NCBI GenBank assembly: GCA_963806635.1 | Contig: CAWDZA010000015.1 | Location: 1,575,967 to 1,639,966 of the forward strand | DNA length: 64,000 bases | From: CAVVEQ01 sp963806635 | GTDB taxonomy: Bacteria; Chloroflexota; Anaerolineae; Anaerolineales; Anaerolineaceae | Direction of reading: 5' to 3' | Shown: piece by piece, positions 41,477 through 49,446 of the stretch | Layout: each line of letters starts with the position of its first letter | Numbering within the stretch: the stretch's first letter is position 1 | Position numbers and translations under genes: made by a program | The notes under the pieces: generated by a model | What the model saw: only the letters and a program-made list of their open reading frames with translations | Databases searched by the model: none | What the model was told of the DNA's origin: nothing

Positions 41477-42157
41477 TTACGATTTTTCAACCTGCAAGAA
41501 ATCCAGCTCCACGGGGGTTTCCCGCCCGAAGAAGTTAACCAGGACGCGTACCTTGGTATGCACCTGATCAATATCCTGGACTGTCCCGCGGAAGTCGTTG
41601 AACGGCCCATCCACAATGCGGATGCGCTCGCCGACCTTGAAGGTTACCTTCACCAGCGGGGCTTCGTCTTCCATGCGGCGCAGGATCTGGTTCACCTCGT
41701 CGTCGCGCAGCGGGGTGGGCTGGTTGCCCATGCCCACGAACCCGGTCACGCCCGGGGTGTTGCGAACCACGTACCAGGATTCCTCCGAGAGCTTCATGTT
41801 CACCAGCACATAGCCTGGGAAAACATGGCGCTCCACCGTTCGGCGCTTGCCATCCCGCACCTCGATCTCTTCCTGGGTGGGGATGACCACATCGAAGATC
41901 ATGTCTTTCATGTTCATGCTCTCGATGCGCTGCTCCAGGTTGTGGCGAACTTTATTCTCGTACCCGGAATAGCAGTGGATCACATACCAGGCAACCTCGT
42001 CGCTGATAATATCAACAACCGATTCCTCCGCACTTTTAGGAGCTGGCGCGGCGGCTTTGGGCGCGGGAGTATAAACAGGCTCCACTCCCTCAGGCTCGGG
42101 GGTCTGTTCCGGTTCTTCCCACACTTCGTTGTTGTTCAGATCATCCTGCTCAACCAT
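41477..42157 (-). CDS. nusG: Transcription antitermination factor NusG
   Basis: The protein has 226 residues. The first 50 residues are an acidic, Pro/Ala-rich extension absent from short NusG proteins. The NGN domain starts Val-Ala-Trp-Tyr-Val-Ile-His-Cys-Tyr-Ser-Gly-Tyr-Glu-Asn-Lys-Val and has Phe-Pro-Gly-Tyr-Val-Leu-Val. The KOW domain has Val-Gly-Glu-Arg-Ile-Arg-Ile-Val-Asp-Gly-Pro-Phe and Val-Asn-Phe-Phe-Gly-Arg-Glu-Thr-Pro-Val-Glu-Leu. It links RNA polymerase to Rho or ribosomal S10. It follows secE by 29 bases. Confidence 0.95.
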   Translation of the reverse strand: MVEQDDLNNNEVWEEPEQTPEPEGVEPVYTPAPKAAAPAPKSAEESVVDIISDEVAWYVIHCYSGYENKVRHNLEQRIESMNMKDMIFDVVIPTQEEIEVRDGKRRTVERHVFPGYVLVNMKLSEESWYVVRNTPGVTGFVGMGNQPTPLRDDEVNQILRRMEDEAPLVKVTFKVGERIRIVDGPFNDFRGTVQDIDQVHTKVRVLVNFFGRETPVELDFLQVEKS

Positions 42158-42186
42158 TCATGCTCCTTGGTAATTCAAGCGCCTGC

Positions 42187-42393
42187 TTAGAGGCTTACCA
42201 GGTACCCGATTAGCCGCGAAAAAATGTAATCGAAGAACCCCAGCACCAGCCCGGTTCCGATCATCACGATCAGAACGATGTAGGTCATGCGGAAGGCTTC
42301 GCGGGGAGTGGGCCAGGTGACCTTGCGCAGTTCACCCAACGTCTCGCGCCACCAGCGCTGAAATCGGTTTGGTTTTTTGGCTGTTTCAGTCAA
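42187..42393 (-). CDS. secE: Preprotein translocase subunit SecE
   Basis: The 68-residue protein has the short single-helix form. Trp-Arg-Glu-Thr-Leu-Gly-Glu-Leu-Arg-Lys-Val-Thr-Trp-Pro-Thr-Pro is the conserved amphipathic region (about 15-30), then one helix. It clamps SecY in the translocon. It lies between tRNA-Trp and nusG, the ancestral order. Confidence 0.93.
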   Translation of the reverse strand: MTETAKKPNRFQRWWRETLGELRKVTWPTPREAFRMTYIVLIVMIGTGLVLGFFDYIFSRLIGYLVSL

Positions 42394-42468
42394 GGCACAC
42401 TCCTCTTTTCAGTCTAAAATGCCGTCGTTCCCGTTTTGTATGAGAAGGACGGCTCCCACTTCTTCAGG

Positions 42469-42542
42469 CAGGCCAGGCAGGAATTGAACCCGCAACCTCC
42501 TGTTTTGGAGACAGGCACTCTGCCAAATTGAGCTACTGGCCT
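42469..42542 (-). tRNA. tRNA-Trp (CCA)
   Basis: On the minus strand AGGCCAG pairs with CTGGCCT; the anticodon arm CCTGT-CTCCAAA-ACAGG gives anticodon CCA. The T arm has GGTTCAATTCC. The CCA tail is not encoded. It lies inside the tuf-rpmG-secE operon. Confidence 0.95.
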
Positions 42543-42553
42543 GTAAGGTTCAC

Positions 42554-42584
42554 GGGTGCGATTTTTTTCGCAAAAATCGCACCC
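42554..42584 (-). other. Perfect 13-bp hairpin between rpmG and tRNA-Trp
   Basis: GGGTGCGATTTTT (42554-42566) pairs with AAAAATCGCACCC (42572-42584), loop 5. The T-run lies within the stem, not after it on the minus strand, so it may be a partial terminator or a processing and stability hairpin that frees the tRNA from the mRNA. Confidence 0.6.
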
Positions 42585-42597
42585 CTTCAACCAATTC

Positions 42598-42768
42598 TTA
42601 TTTTGTCTCGCGGTGCAAGGTGTGCTTGCGGCAGCGCGGACAGTACTTCTTGAGCTCCATACGGCCGGGATCGTTCCTGCGGTTCTTCTCCGATGTGTAA
42701 TTGCGCTCTTTGCAGTCCGAGCAGGCAAATGTGATCACCGGGCGGATATCTTTTTTCTTGGATGCCAT
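42598..42768 (-). CDS. rpmG: Ribosomal protein L33
   Basis: The 56-residue protein begins Ala-Ser-Lys-Lys-Lys-Asp-Ile-Arg-Pro-Val-Ile-Thr. It carries Cys16, Cys19, Cys43 and Cys46, so it is the zinc-binding (C+) form. Tyr-Thr-Ser-Glu-Lys-Asn-Arg-Arg-Asn-Asp and Lys-Lys-Tyr-Cys-Pro-Arg-Cys are typical. It lies 47 bases after tuf. Confidence 0.93.
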   Translation of the reverse strand: MASKKKDIRPVITFACSDCKERNYTSEKNRRNDPGRMELKKYCPRCRKHTLHRETK

Positions 42769-42815
42769 TTTTTCTCACTTATCCACTCCCGGTCGCCCGG
42801 GAGCGGTATTCCTTC

Positions 42816-44018
42816 CTATGCAATGATCCTGGTGATGGCGCCAGCGCCCACCGTCAGACCGCCCTCGCGAATGGCGAAGCGCGAACCCTGCTCCAATGCC
42901 ACCGGGACGATCAGTTCCACTTCCATCTCCACGTTATCCCCGGGCATCACCATCTCCACCCCCGCAGGCAGGGTGATCGAGCCGGTCACATCCATCGTGC
43001 GGATATAGAACTGCGGCCGATAGCCAGGGAAGAACGGTTTGTGCCGCCCACCCTCTTCACGCTTCAGCACATACACCTGCGCCATGAACTTGGTGTGCGG
43101 GGTGATGCTGCCAGCCTTGGCAACCACCTGCCCGCGTTCCACGTCCGTGCGCTCGATCCCGCGCAGCAGCAATCCCAGGTTATCCCCGGCCATGCCCTCA
43201 TCCAGCAGTTTGTGGAACATTTCCACGCCGGTCACAACGCTGTTGCGGGTCTTTTCCTGCAGCCCGATGATCTCCACCGGTTCCCCCACCTTGATCTTGC
43301 CGCGGTCAACACGCCCGGTTACCACTGTTCCGCGCCCTTTGATCGAGAACACGTCCTCGATCGGCATCATGAACGGCTTGTCGGTCTCGCGTACGGGTTC
43401 CGGAATGTATTCATCCACCACCCGCAGGAGTTCCTTGATGCACTCGTATTCGGGCGCGTTCGGGTCGGTCGAGGTGCTTTCCAGCGCCTTCAACGCGCTC
43501 CCGCGCACGATCGGGGTGGTCTCGCCCGGGAATTTATACCCGGTGAGCATTTCGCGCAGTTCCATCTCCACCAGTTCCAGCAGTTCGGGGTCGTCCATCA
43601 TGTCCACTTTGTTCAAGAAGACTACGATGCTCGGCACTTCCACCTGCCTCGCCAGCAGAACGTGTTCCTTGGTCTGCGGCATGGGACCATCCGGGGCGGC
43701 CACAACCAATATGGCTCCATCCACCTGGGCGGCACCGGTGATCATGTTCTTGATGTAGTCGCGGTGACCGGGCATATCCACATGGGCATAGTGCCGTTTC
43801 TCGGTCTCATATTCCACGTGGGCAATGTTGATCGTGATCCCGCGCGCTTTCTCTTCCGGGGCATTGTCAATGCTGTCATACGCCCGGAATTCGGCTTTGC
43901 CAAAAAACCCGCAGTATTTCGTGATCGCTGCGGTCAGGGTGGTCTTGCCATGATCAATGTGCCCCATGGTGCCCACGTTCAGATGCGGCTTGCTTCGGTC
44001 AAATTTCTGCTTCGCCAT
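42816..44018 (-). CDS. tuf: Elongation factor Tu
   Basis: The 400-residue GTPase delivers aminoacyl-tRNA to the ribosome. G1 Gly-His-Ile-Asp-His-Gly-Lys-Thr-Thr (20-28), G2 Arg-Gly-Ile-Thr-Ile, G3 Asp-Met-Pro-Gly-His, G4 Asn-Lys-Val-Asp and G5 Gly-Ser-Ala-Leu-Lys are all present, with domains II and III complete. G3 has Met where most have Cys. It follows three tRNA genes, as in the classic tRNA-tufB operon. Confidence 0.97.
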   Translation of the reverse strand: MAKQKFDRSKPHLNVGTMGHIDHGKTTLTAAITKYCGFFGKAEFRAYDSIDNAPEEKARGITINIAHVEYETEKRHYAHVDMPGHRDYIKNMITGAAQVDGAILVVAAPDGPMPQTKEHVLLARQVEVPSIVVFLNKVDMMDDPELLELVEMELREMLTGYKFPGETTPIVRGSALKALESTSTDPNAPEYECIKELLRVVDEYIPEPVRETDKPFMMPIEDVFSIKGRGTVVTGRVDRGKIKVGEPVEIIGLQEKTRNSVVTGVEMFHKLLDEGMAGDNLGLLLRGIERTDVERGQVVAKAGSITPHTKFMAQVYVLKREEGGRHKPFFPGYRPQFYIRTMDVTGSITLPAGVEMVMPGDNVEMEVELIVPVALEQGSRFAIREGGLTVGAGAITRIIA

Positions 44019-44072
44019 TCTTTCTCTCCTTTACCTGCTGCAAAATAATTTCAATTTTTGGTCGGCAAAGAG

Positions 44073-44145
44073 AGCCCTCAATGGGAGTTGAACCCATGAC
44101 CCCGCCCTTACCAAGGGCGTGCTCTACCAACTGAGCTATGAGGGC
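44073..44145 (-). tRNA. tRNA-Thr (GGT)
   Basis: Acceptor GCCCTCA with TGAGGGC; anticodon arm CGCCC-TTGGTAA-GGGCG gives GGT. D arm GCTCAGTTGGTAGAGC and T arm GGGTTCAACTCCC are standard. It is 55 bases before tuf on the minus strand. Confidence 0.96.
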
Positions 44146-44180
44146 TTGCCGTACTTCATTTTTCTGGTCAGAAAGACCAG

Positions 44181-44264
44181 TGGGCGGTGAAGGATTCGAA
44201 CCTCCGAAGGCGTGTCGCCAACTGATTTACAGTCAGTCCCCGTTGGCCACTTGGGTAACCGCCC
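44181..44264 (-). tRNA. tRNA-Tyr (GTA)
   Basis: Acceptor GGGCGGT with ACCGCCC; anticodon arm ACTGA-CTGTAAA-TCAGT gives GTA. A long variable arm makes it a class II tRNA, as bacterial tRNA-Tyr is. Confidence 0.95.
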
Positions 44265-44331
44265 GTTCGAACCGTTGCCGGCTCGGGAGCGCTGGGAGAG
44301 ATCTCGCCAATCGCTCACCAACCTGCAACTG

Positions 44332-44404
44332 AGCCGATGAAGGGAATCGAACCCTTGACCCGCCGCTTACAAGGCGGCTGCTCTGCCATCTGAGCTACAT
44401 CGGC
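44332..44404 (-). tRNA. tRNA-Thr (TGT)
   Basis: Acceptor GCCGATG with CATCGGC; anticodon arm GCCGC-CTTGTAA-GCGGC gives TGT. It is the first gene of the tRNA-tuf-secE-nusG-ribosomal transcript. Confidence 0.95.
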
Positions 44405-44435
44405 GCATGTTAAGGTGCATATTTGAGCGTGCTCG

Positions 44436-44464
44436 ATTATACCAAAGCCTGAAAACACAGGCAA
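44436..44464 (-). promoter_or_regulatory. Promoter of the tRNA-tuf operon
   Basis: On the minus strand TTGCCT (plus 44459-44464), 17 bases, TATAAT (plus 44436-44441). The start would fall near 44429, 25 bases before tRNA-Thr. Confidence 0.75.
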
Positions 44465-44557
44465 GGTTAACCCCGCGGAAACATCCCCACGGAAGGTTGA
44501 GTTTACCCAAAAATCCCCTCAGCGTCAAGGAAAGCGGCTGCCGCGGTCTTTGGGCGG

Positions 44558-44563
44558 TATAAT
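44558..44563 (+). promoter_or_regulatory. -10 element before coaE fusion
   Basis: TATAAT at 44558-44563 preceded by GGGCGG; no good -35 is seen. It lies 110 bases before the GTG start. Confidence 0.35.
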
Positions 44564-44673
44564 TCCCCTGTTAGTCTATTATATGAAGGGTTGGTTTCAC
44601 TCGTCGCAGCGCTCGTTTTGACATCTCCCCCCTTCGTGGATAAAATTCTTTAACCAATCCTTCGAGGTGTTTT

Positions 44674-45819
44674 GTGGGCAAATGGGCAGATAAATACGTC
44701 ATCGGTCTCACCGGCAATATAGGCACCGGCAAAAGCGTCGTCCGGCGCATGTTGGAGCACCTGGGCGCTTATGGCATCGACGCCGATCAGCTTGCCCATC
44801 GCGCCATCGCCAAAGGCGCCCCCGGGTACCAGCGCGTGCTGGAAACCTTCGGCAAGTGGGTGCTCTCCCCGGATGGCGAGATCGACCGTGCCAAACTGGG
44901 CTCGATCACCTTCAGCAACCCGGTCGCCATGGCAGACCTGGAGGCCATCGTCCACCCGCTTGTCTCCAGCGCCATAGATCTGATCATCAAACGTGCCTCC
45001 CAGAAGGTCATCGTGGTGGAAGCCATCAAGCTGGTCGAAAGCGGCCTGGGCAAGCATTGCGATTCGATCTGGGTTTCCTACGCCTTCCCGGAACTGCAGC
45101 TTTCGCGCCTGGTGCGCCAGCGCCACATGACGGAAGCCGACGCCCGCGAGCGTATCGATTCCCAGAGCCCGCAGGAGGAGAAGATCGCCTCCGCCTCCGT
45201 CATCATCAAGAACATATCCACCTTCGAAGAGACCTGGCGCCAGGTGGTGGCGGCCTGGAAGAAGTTCGTCCCGGGCGCAATGGCTGCCCAGCCACCCGCT
45301 CCCGTGGCGGAGACCAAAGCTCCCCAGGGCACCCTCAGCGTGGTGCGTGGCGGACCCGGGCACTGCCTGGAGATCGCCGAGCTCTATAACCGCCTGAGTA
45401 AGAACCATGAGCACATGACCGAGGAAAAGGTTATGGAAGCCTTTGGCGAAAAAGCCTTCATGCTGCTCACTCTGCGCAACAAGATCATTGGCATCATCGG
45501 CTGGCAGGTGGAGAACCTCATCTCACGTACCACGGATATCTTCATCGACCCCCGCCTAACCTTCGAAGAAGCCACCCCTCTCCTGATGAAAGAAATGGAA
45601 TCTGCCTCACGCGACCTCCAGTGTGAAGCTTCACTGCTCTTTATCGAAGCCGACCTGGCAGCCAGGGTGGATTTCTGGAAAGGGCTGGGCTACGAGCGCC
45701 GCGCGCCGGAAACACTGGGTGTTCTCGCCTGGCAGGAAGCTGCGGTGGAAAGCATGCCCTCAGGCTCTGTGCTCTTCTTCAAGCAATTGCGCGTGGATAG
45801 GGTGCTGCGCCCCATCTAA
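44674..45819 (+). CDS. coaE: Dephospho-CoA kinase fused to a GNAT-like acetyltransferase domain
   Basis: The protein has 381 residues. Residues 1-205 are dephospho-CoA kinase, last step of CoA synthesis: P-loop Gly-Asn-Ile-Gly-Thr-Gly-Lys-Ser (about 14-21), Ile-Asp-Ala-Asp-Gln-Leu-Ala-His, and Ile-Val-His-Pro-Leu. After a Pro/Ala linker, residues about 225-381 have Val-Val-Arg-Gly-Gly-Pro-Gly-His-Cys-Leu-Glu-Ile-Ala-Glu-Leu and Trp-Lys-Gly-Leu-Gly-Tyr-Glu-Arg-Arg, as in GNAT acyltransferases, which use acetyl-CoA. GTG start with GAGG 7 bases upstream. The fusion joins CoA manufacture to a CoA user or sensor; the second activity is unproven. cdaA starts 6 bases later. Confidence 0.8.
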   Translation: MGKWADKYVIGLTGNIGTGKSVVRRMLEHLGAYGIDADQLAHRAIAKGAPGYQRVLETFGKWVLSPDGEIDRAKLGSITFSNPVAMADLEAIVHPLVSSAIDLIIKRASQKVIVVEAIKLVESGLGKHCDSIWVSYAFPELQLSRLVRQRHMTEADARERIDSQSPQEEKIASASVIIKNISTFEETWRQVVAAWKKFVPGAMAAQPPAPVAETKAPQGTLSVVRGGPGHCLEIAELYNRLSKNHEHMTEEKVMEAFGEKAFMLLTLRNKIIGIIGWQVENLISRTTDIFIDPRLTFEEATPLLMKEMESASRDLQCEASLLFIEADLAARVDFWKGLGYERRAPETLGVLAWQEAAVESMPSGSVLFFKQLRVDRVLRPI

Positions 45820-45825
45820 CTCCCC

Positions 45826-46716
45826 ATGGTTCAGACCATTCTCGACGAGCTGCTTTTCCTTTTTCAACGCTTCACCTGGCTGAGCGTCCTGGATCTGTTC
45901 CTGGTATCCGCCATTTTCTTCACCGTGCTGCTCGCCTTGCGCGATACGCAGGCGGTCACTCTCCTGCGCGGGCTGCTGGTGCTCTTCATCATCCTAGCCT
46001 TTCTGGCAACCGTGGTGGACCTGCCCGCTTTCTCCTGGCTGGTGGATAAAGCCCTGCCTGCCCTGCTGATCGCCATCCCGGTGGTCTTCGCCCCCGAGAT
46101 CCGCCGCGGGCTGGAGCGCCTTGGCCGTGCAGGCACGCCCACCTTCGGGGTCTTCTCCAAAGGCCGGCCGGCCGCCACGGCAGCAGCCGTCAAAGCGGTC
46201 GTGGAAGCCTGCGCGCGCCTTTCCGCCCGCCGCCACGGTGCCTTGATCATCCTCCAGCGGAGGGATTCGCTGGGGGAATACGTGCGCACCGGGGTGGTTT
46301 TGAATGCCCAGGTCACTCCGGAGCTGCTCATCCAGATCTTTCATCCCAACACGCCTCTCCATGATGGCGCTGTGATCATCCAGGAGGATCGCATCCTGGC
46401 AGCTTCCTGCGTGATGCCATTATCAGCCTCCGGCGTACTGGATCGCTCCGCTGAGCGCCAGATGGGTCTGCGCCACCGTGCTGCCCTGGGCATTTCCGAA
46501 GTTTCGGATAGCATCGCCGTGGTCGTTTCTGAACAGAACGGATCCGTCTCCATCACCCACGGCGGGCGCATGATCCGCAAGCTGGATCCTGACCGCCTGG
46601 AAAATGTGCTCCTCGCTTTTTTCCAGATGGGAGATTCCACCCAACCTCGAAAAGGGCTGCTGGCAACCATCCGTGGCTTGTTTAGCTCCGGAGAGGGAAT
46701 GGAAAAGAAGCCGTGA
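45826..46716 (+). CDS. cdaA: Diadenylate cyclase CdaA
   Basis: The protein has 296 residues. Three N-terminal helices (about 10-90) are followed by the DAC domain with Pro-Leu-His-Asp-Gly-Ala-Val-Ile-Ile and Gly-Leu-Arg-His-Arg-Ala-Ala-Leu-Gly-Ile-Ser-Glu, the DGA and RHR motifs. It makes cyclic di-AMP from two ATP, controlling potassium and osmotic balance. The stop overlaps the GTG of cdaR. Confidence 0.92.
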   Translation: MVQTILDELLFLFQRFTWLSVLDLFLVSAIFFTVLLALRDTQAVTLLRGLLVLFIILAFLATVVDLPAFSWLVDKALPALLIAIPVVFAPEIRRGLERLGRAGTPTFGVFSKGRPAATAAAVKAVVEACARLSARRHGALIILQRRDSLGEYVRTGVVLNAQVTPELLIQIFHPNTPLHDGAVIIQEDRILAASCVMPLSASGVLDRSAERQMGLRHRAALGISEVSDSIAVVVSEQNGSVSITHGGRMIRKLDPDRLENVLLAFFQMGDSTQPRKGLLATIRGLFSSGEGMEKKP

Positions 46717-47954
46717 ACTTCCTGCGATTCCTGGGCCGCAACCTGACCACCCTGCTGACTGCCTTTTTGCTTGCCCTGGCCGTCTGGGTGCTTGCGGTCA
46801 TCTCCACCGACCCCTCCCTGACCCAGCCGCTGGCGCAGCCTGTTCCGCTGACCATTGTGGGGCAGGATCCCGCCCTCATGGTCACCAATTCCCTGCCGAA
46901 GGAAACTTCAGTGGTACTCAAGGCGCCCAAGTCCATCTGGGCGCGCATCAACGCCGATCCAGCCTCTGTGCGGGCCATCATCGATTTATCCGGACTGCAA
47001 TCGGGTGAACATTCCGTTCCCGTCCAGGTGCAGGTGGCCGAGCACCCCGCCGTGCTTATCTCCACATCCATCGAGAATGCGGATGTTGTGCTGGAAACGA
47101 TCGAATCCCGGGTGCTGCCCATCGGCTACCTGACCTCCGGCAGCCCAGCTCCCGGGTACGCGCTGGGAAGTAAAACGCTGGCTCCGCAGAGCGCAACGGT
47201 CACCGGTCCCGCATCCAAGGTTGCCAGCGTCATTGGACTGCAGACCAGCCTGCAGCTTGAGAATGCCACCAGGAATATCGAACGGGAACTGACCATCCTG
47301 CCCGTGGATGAGAGCGGCAATACCGTCACCGGGGTTCAGGTTATCCCTTCCACTGTGGGTGTTGCCCAGGCTATCGAACAACGCGGCGGGTACCGTACCG
47401 TTGTGGTGCGTGTGCCCTTCACCGGGCAGCTTGCCAACGGGTACCGCCTGAATAACGTCACCGTTATCCCGCCTGTGCTCACAGTGTATTCCGATGATCC
47501 CAAACTGGTGGAAGCCCTGCCCGGGTATATCGAAACCCTGCCCGTGGACCTCACCGGTATTGATGCCGACCGTGAGATCAAGGCCAGGTTGAATATGCCC
47601 CAGGGCATTCAGATGGATGGCGAAGAATTCGCTCTGGTTCAACTGGGCGTCTCGCCGCTGGAAGGCAGCCTGACCTTCTCCAACCAGATGGTGGAGATCG
47701 AAGGCCTTGGGGCCGGGTTCTCCGCCAAGGTCTCCCCCACCCGTGTGGATGTGATCATCTCCGGTCCGCTGCCCCTGCTAAACAAGTTGACTGCAAATGA
47801 CGTTCATGTGATGATGGACCTCACCAACATGACCCCCGGCAATTACCAGATAAAACCGGTCACCAGGATAACGGTGGATGGACTGAACGTGGATTCCACC
47901 CTGCCCGATACTCTGGAAGTGATCATCACGCTTTCACCCACCCCCACCCCCTAG
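46713..47954 (+). CDS. cdaR: YbbR-domain regulator of CdaA
   Basis: The protein has 413 residues. One N-terminal helix (about 10-32) anchors an extracytoplasmic chain of about four YbbR beta domains with repeated Val-Val-Leu-Lys-Ala-Pro, Val-Thr-Gly-Pro-Ala-Ser-Lys-Val and Pro-Val-Asp-Leu-Thr-Gly units. The GTG start at 46713 overlaps the cdaA stop. CdaR proteins modulate the diadenylate cyclase from outside. It ends with a short Ser-Pro-Thr-Pro-Thr-Pro tail. Confidence 0.87.
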   Translation: MNFLRFLGRNLTTLLTAFLLALAVWVLAVISTDPSLTQPLAQPVPLTIVGQDPALMVTNSLPKETSVVLKAPKSIWARINADPASVRAIIDLSGLQSGEHSVPVQVQVAEHPAVLISTSIENADVVLETIESRVLPIGYLTSGSPAPGYALGSKTLAPQSATVTGPASKVASVIGLQTSLQLENATRNIERELTILPVDESGNTVTGVQVIPSTVGVAQAIEQRGGYRTVVVRVPFTGQLANGYRLNNVTVIPPVLTVYSDDPKLVEALPGYIETLPVDLTGIDADREIKARLNMPQGIQMDGEEFALVQLGVSPLEGSLTFSNQMVEIEGLGAGFSAKVSPTRVDVIISGPLPLLNKLTANDVHVMMDLTNMTPGNYQIKPVTRITVDGLNVDSTLPDTLEVIITLSPTPTP

Positions 47955-47961
47955 GAATATC

Positions 47962-49326
47962 ATGCCCAAACCTGTAGTCGCGCTCGTCGGTCGCCCCAAT
48001 GTGGGCAAAAGCACTCTTTTCAACCGCCTGGCGGGCGAGCAGCTTGCCATCGTGGATGATACCCCCGGCACCACCCGTGACCGGCTTTTCGCCAGCGGCG
48101 ATTGGAACGGGATCGATTTTGAGATCATCGATACCGGCGGCATCGACCCCTCCACCGGCGGCAAGGACCCGCTCTCCATCGGCTCAGCCGATTACATCCA
48201 GCAGATCAAAGCCCAGGCAGGCATGGCTGTTGAGGAGGCGGATGCCATCCTCTTCGTGGTGGATGCCATCAGCGGGGTGACCCCCGCCGACGCCGAGGTG
48301 GCGGAAATGCTGCGCCGCAACCAGAAGAAAGTGGAGGGCAGCCTGTACCCGCCCGTCTTCCTGGTGGTCAATAAATCCGATAGCGCCGCGCTGCGCCGGG
48401 ATGCTGCCGAATTTTACGAGCTGGGCATGGGGGAGCCTTATCCCATCTCGGCTGTGCATGGCACCGGCACCGGAGATTTGCTGGATGACCTGGTTTCTGC
48501 CTTCCCCAAGCAGCCGGAGGAAGAGGAGGATGAATCGGTCAAGATCGCCCTGGTGGGCAAGCCCAACGTGGGCAAATCCAGCCTGCTCAACCGCATCGCC
48601 GGGGAGGAGCGCTCCATCGTCAGCCCCATCGCCGGCACCACCCGCGACGCGGTCGATTCCCACATTCAGTTTGGAGATATCCCCGTTACGCTCATCGATA
48701 CCGCCGGCATCCGGAGGCGCGGCAAGGTCATCCCGGGCGTCGAAAAATACAGCGTCATCCGCTCCATGCGCGCCATCGAGCGCGCCGATGTGGCGTTATT
48801 GATGATCGACGCGGTGGATGGCATCAGCGCCCAGGACGCGCACATCGCCGGCTACATCCTGGAAGCCTGGAAGAGCGCCGTGGTGGTGGTGAATAAGTGG
48901 GATGCCATCGAAAAGGATAACTATACGATGGAAGAGTTCACCAGCCGCATCCGCCAGGATCTGAACTTCATGGATTACGTCCCCCTTATCTTCATCTCCG
49001 CCAAGACCGGCCAGCGCGTGGACCAGGTGCTGCCGCTGGCGCTGCAGGTGCAGGAGGAGCGCCTGGCGCGCCTGACCACCGGGGTGCTCAACCGCATCCT
49101 GCAGCACGCCCAGGACCTGCACGCCCCCACCCAAGCCGGGCAGGCCATCAAGATCTACTACGGCACCCAGGTTCGCTCCGACCCGCCCACCTTTTTGCTT
49201 TATTGCAACAATCCCAAGCTGGCGCACTTCAGCTATCAGCGCTTTATCGAAAACCAGCTCCGCAAGGAATACCCCTTCACCGGCACGCCAATTCGATTGG
49301 TGTTCAAAGCCAGAAGCCGGGATTAG
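47962..49326 (+). CDS. der: GTPase Der (EngA)
   Basis: The 454-residue protein contains two tandem GTPase domains (Gly-Arg-Pro-Asn-Val-Gly-Lys-Ser at about 9 and Gly-Lys-Pro-Asn-Val-Gly-Lys-Ser at about 198) with Asp-Thr-Gly-Gly-Ile and Asp-Thr-Ala-Gly-Ile G3 motifs and Asn-Lys-Ser-Asp / Asn-Lys-Trp-Asp G4 motifs, plus the C-terminal KH-like domain ending Gly-Thr-Pro-Ile-Arg-Leu-Val-Phe-Lys. It acts in 50S ribosome assembly. It starts 7 bases after cdaR. Confidence 0.95.
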   Translation: MPKPVVALVGRPNVGKSTLFNRLAGEQLAIVDDTPGTTRDRLFASGDWNGIDFEIIDTGGIDPSTGGKDPLSIGSADYIQQIKAQAGMAVEEADAILFVVDAISGVTPADAEVAEMLRRNQKKVEGSLYPPVFLVVNKSDSAALRRDAAEFYELGMGEPYPISAVHGTGTGDLLDDLVSAFPKQPEEEEDESVKIALVGKPNVGKSSLLNRIAGEERSIVSPIAGTTRDAVDSHIQFGDIPVTLIDTAGIRRRGKVIPGVEKYSVIRSMRAIERADVALLMIDAVDGISAQDAHIAGYILEAWKSAVVVVNKWDAIEKDNYTMEEFTSRIRQDLNFMDYVPLIFISAKTGQRVDQVLPLALQVQEERLARLTTGVLNRILQHAQDLHAPTQAGQAIKIYYGTQVRSDPPTFLLYCNNPKLAHFSYQRFIENQLRKEYPFTGTPIRLVFKARSRD

Positions 49327-49338
49327 GGATTCCTCCGT

Positions 49339-49356
49339 GCGGGAGCACGCTCCCGC
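49339..49356. repeat. GC-rich palindrome after der
   Basis: GCGGGAGC and GCTCCCGC flank a 2-base loop. No T-run follows. It resembles the palindromic intergenic elements at 13.6 kb. Confidence 0.45.
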
Positions 49357-49407
49357 CTAATGTTGTTGTCCAGCAGCTTTATTCATCCAATCCTTAAACA
49401 AGTCTTC

Positions 49408-49436
49408 TTGCTCCTTGTTTCATTGGGTCTTATAAT
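49408..49436 (+). promoter_or_regulatory. Promoter of lepB
   Basis: TTGCTC (49408-49413), 17 bases, TATAAT (49431-49436). The start point would be about 4 bases before ATG 49447, so the mRNA would be nearly leaderless; no SD is present, in agreement. Confidence 0.6.
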
Positions 49437-49446
49437 CACCCAACCT

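Noticed and set aside
42762..44048. Long plus-strand frame opposite tuf
   Set aside because: Antisense shadow of a highly codon-biased gene.
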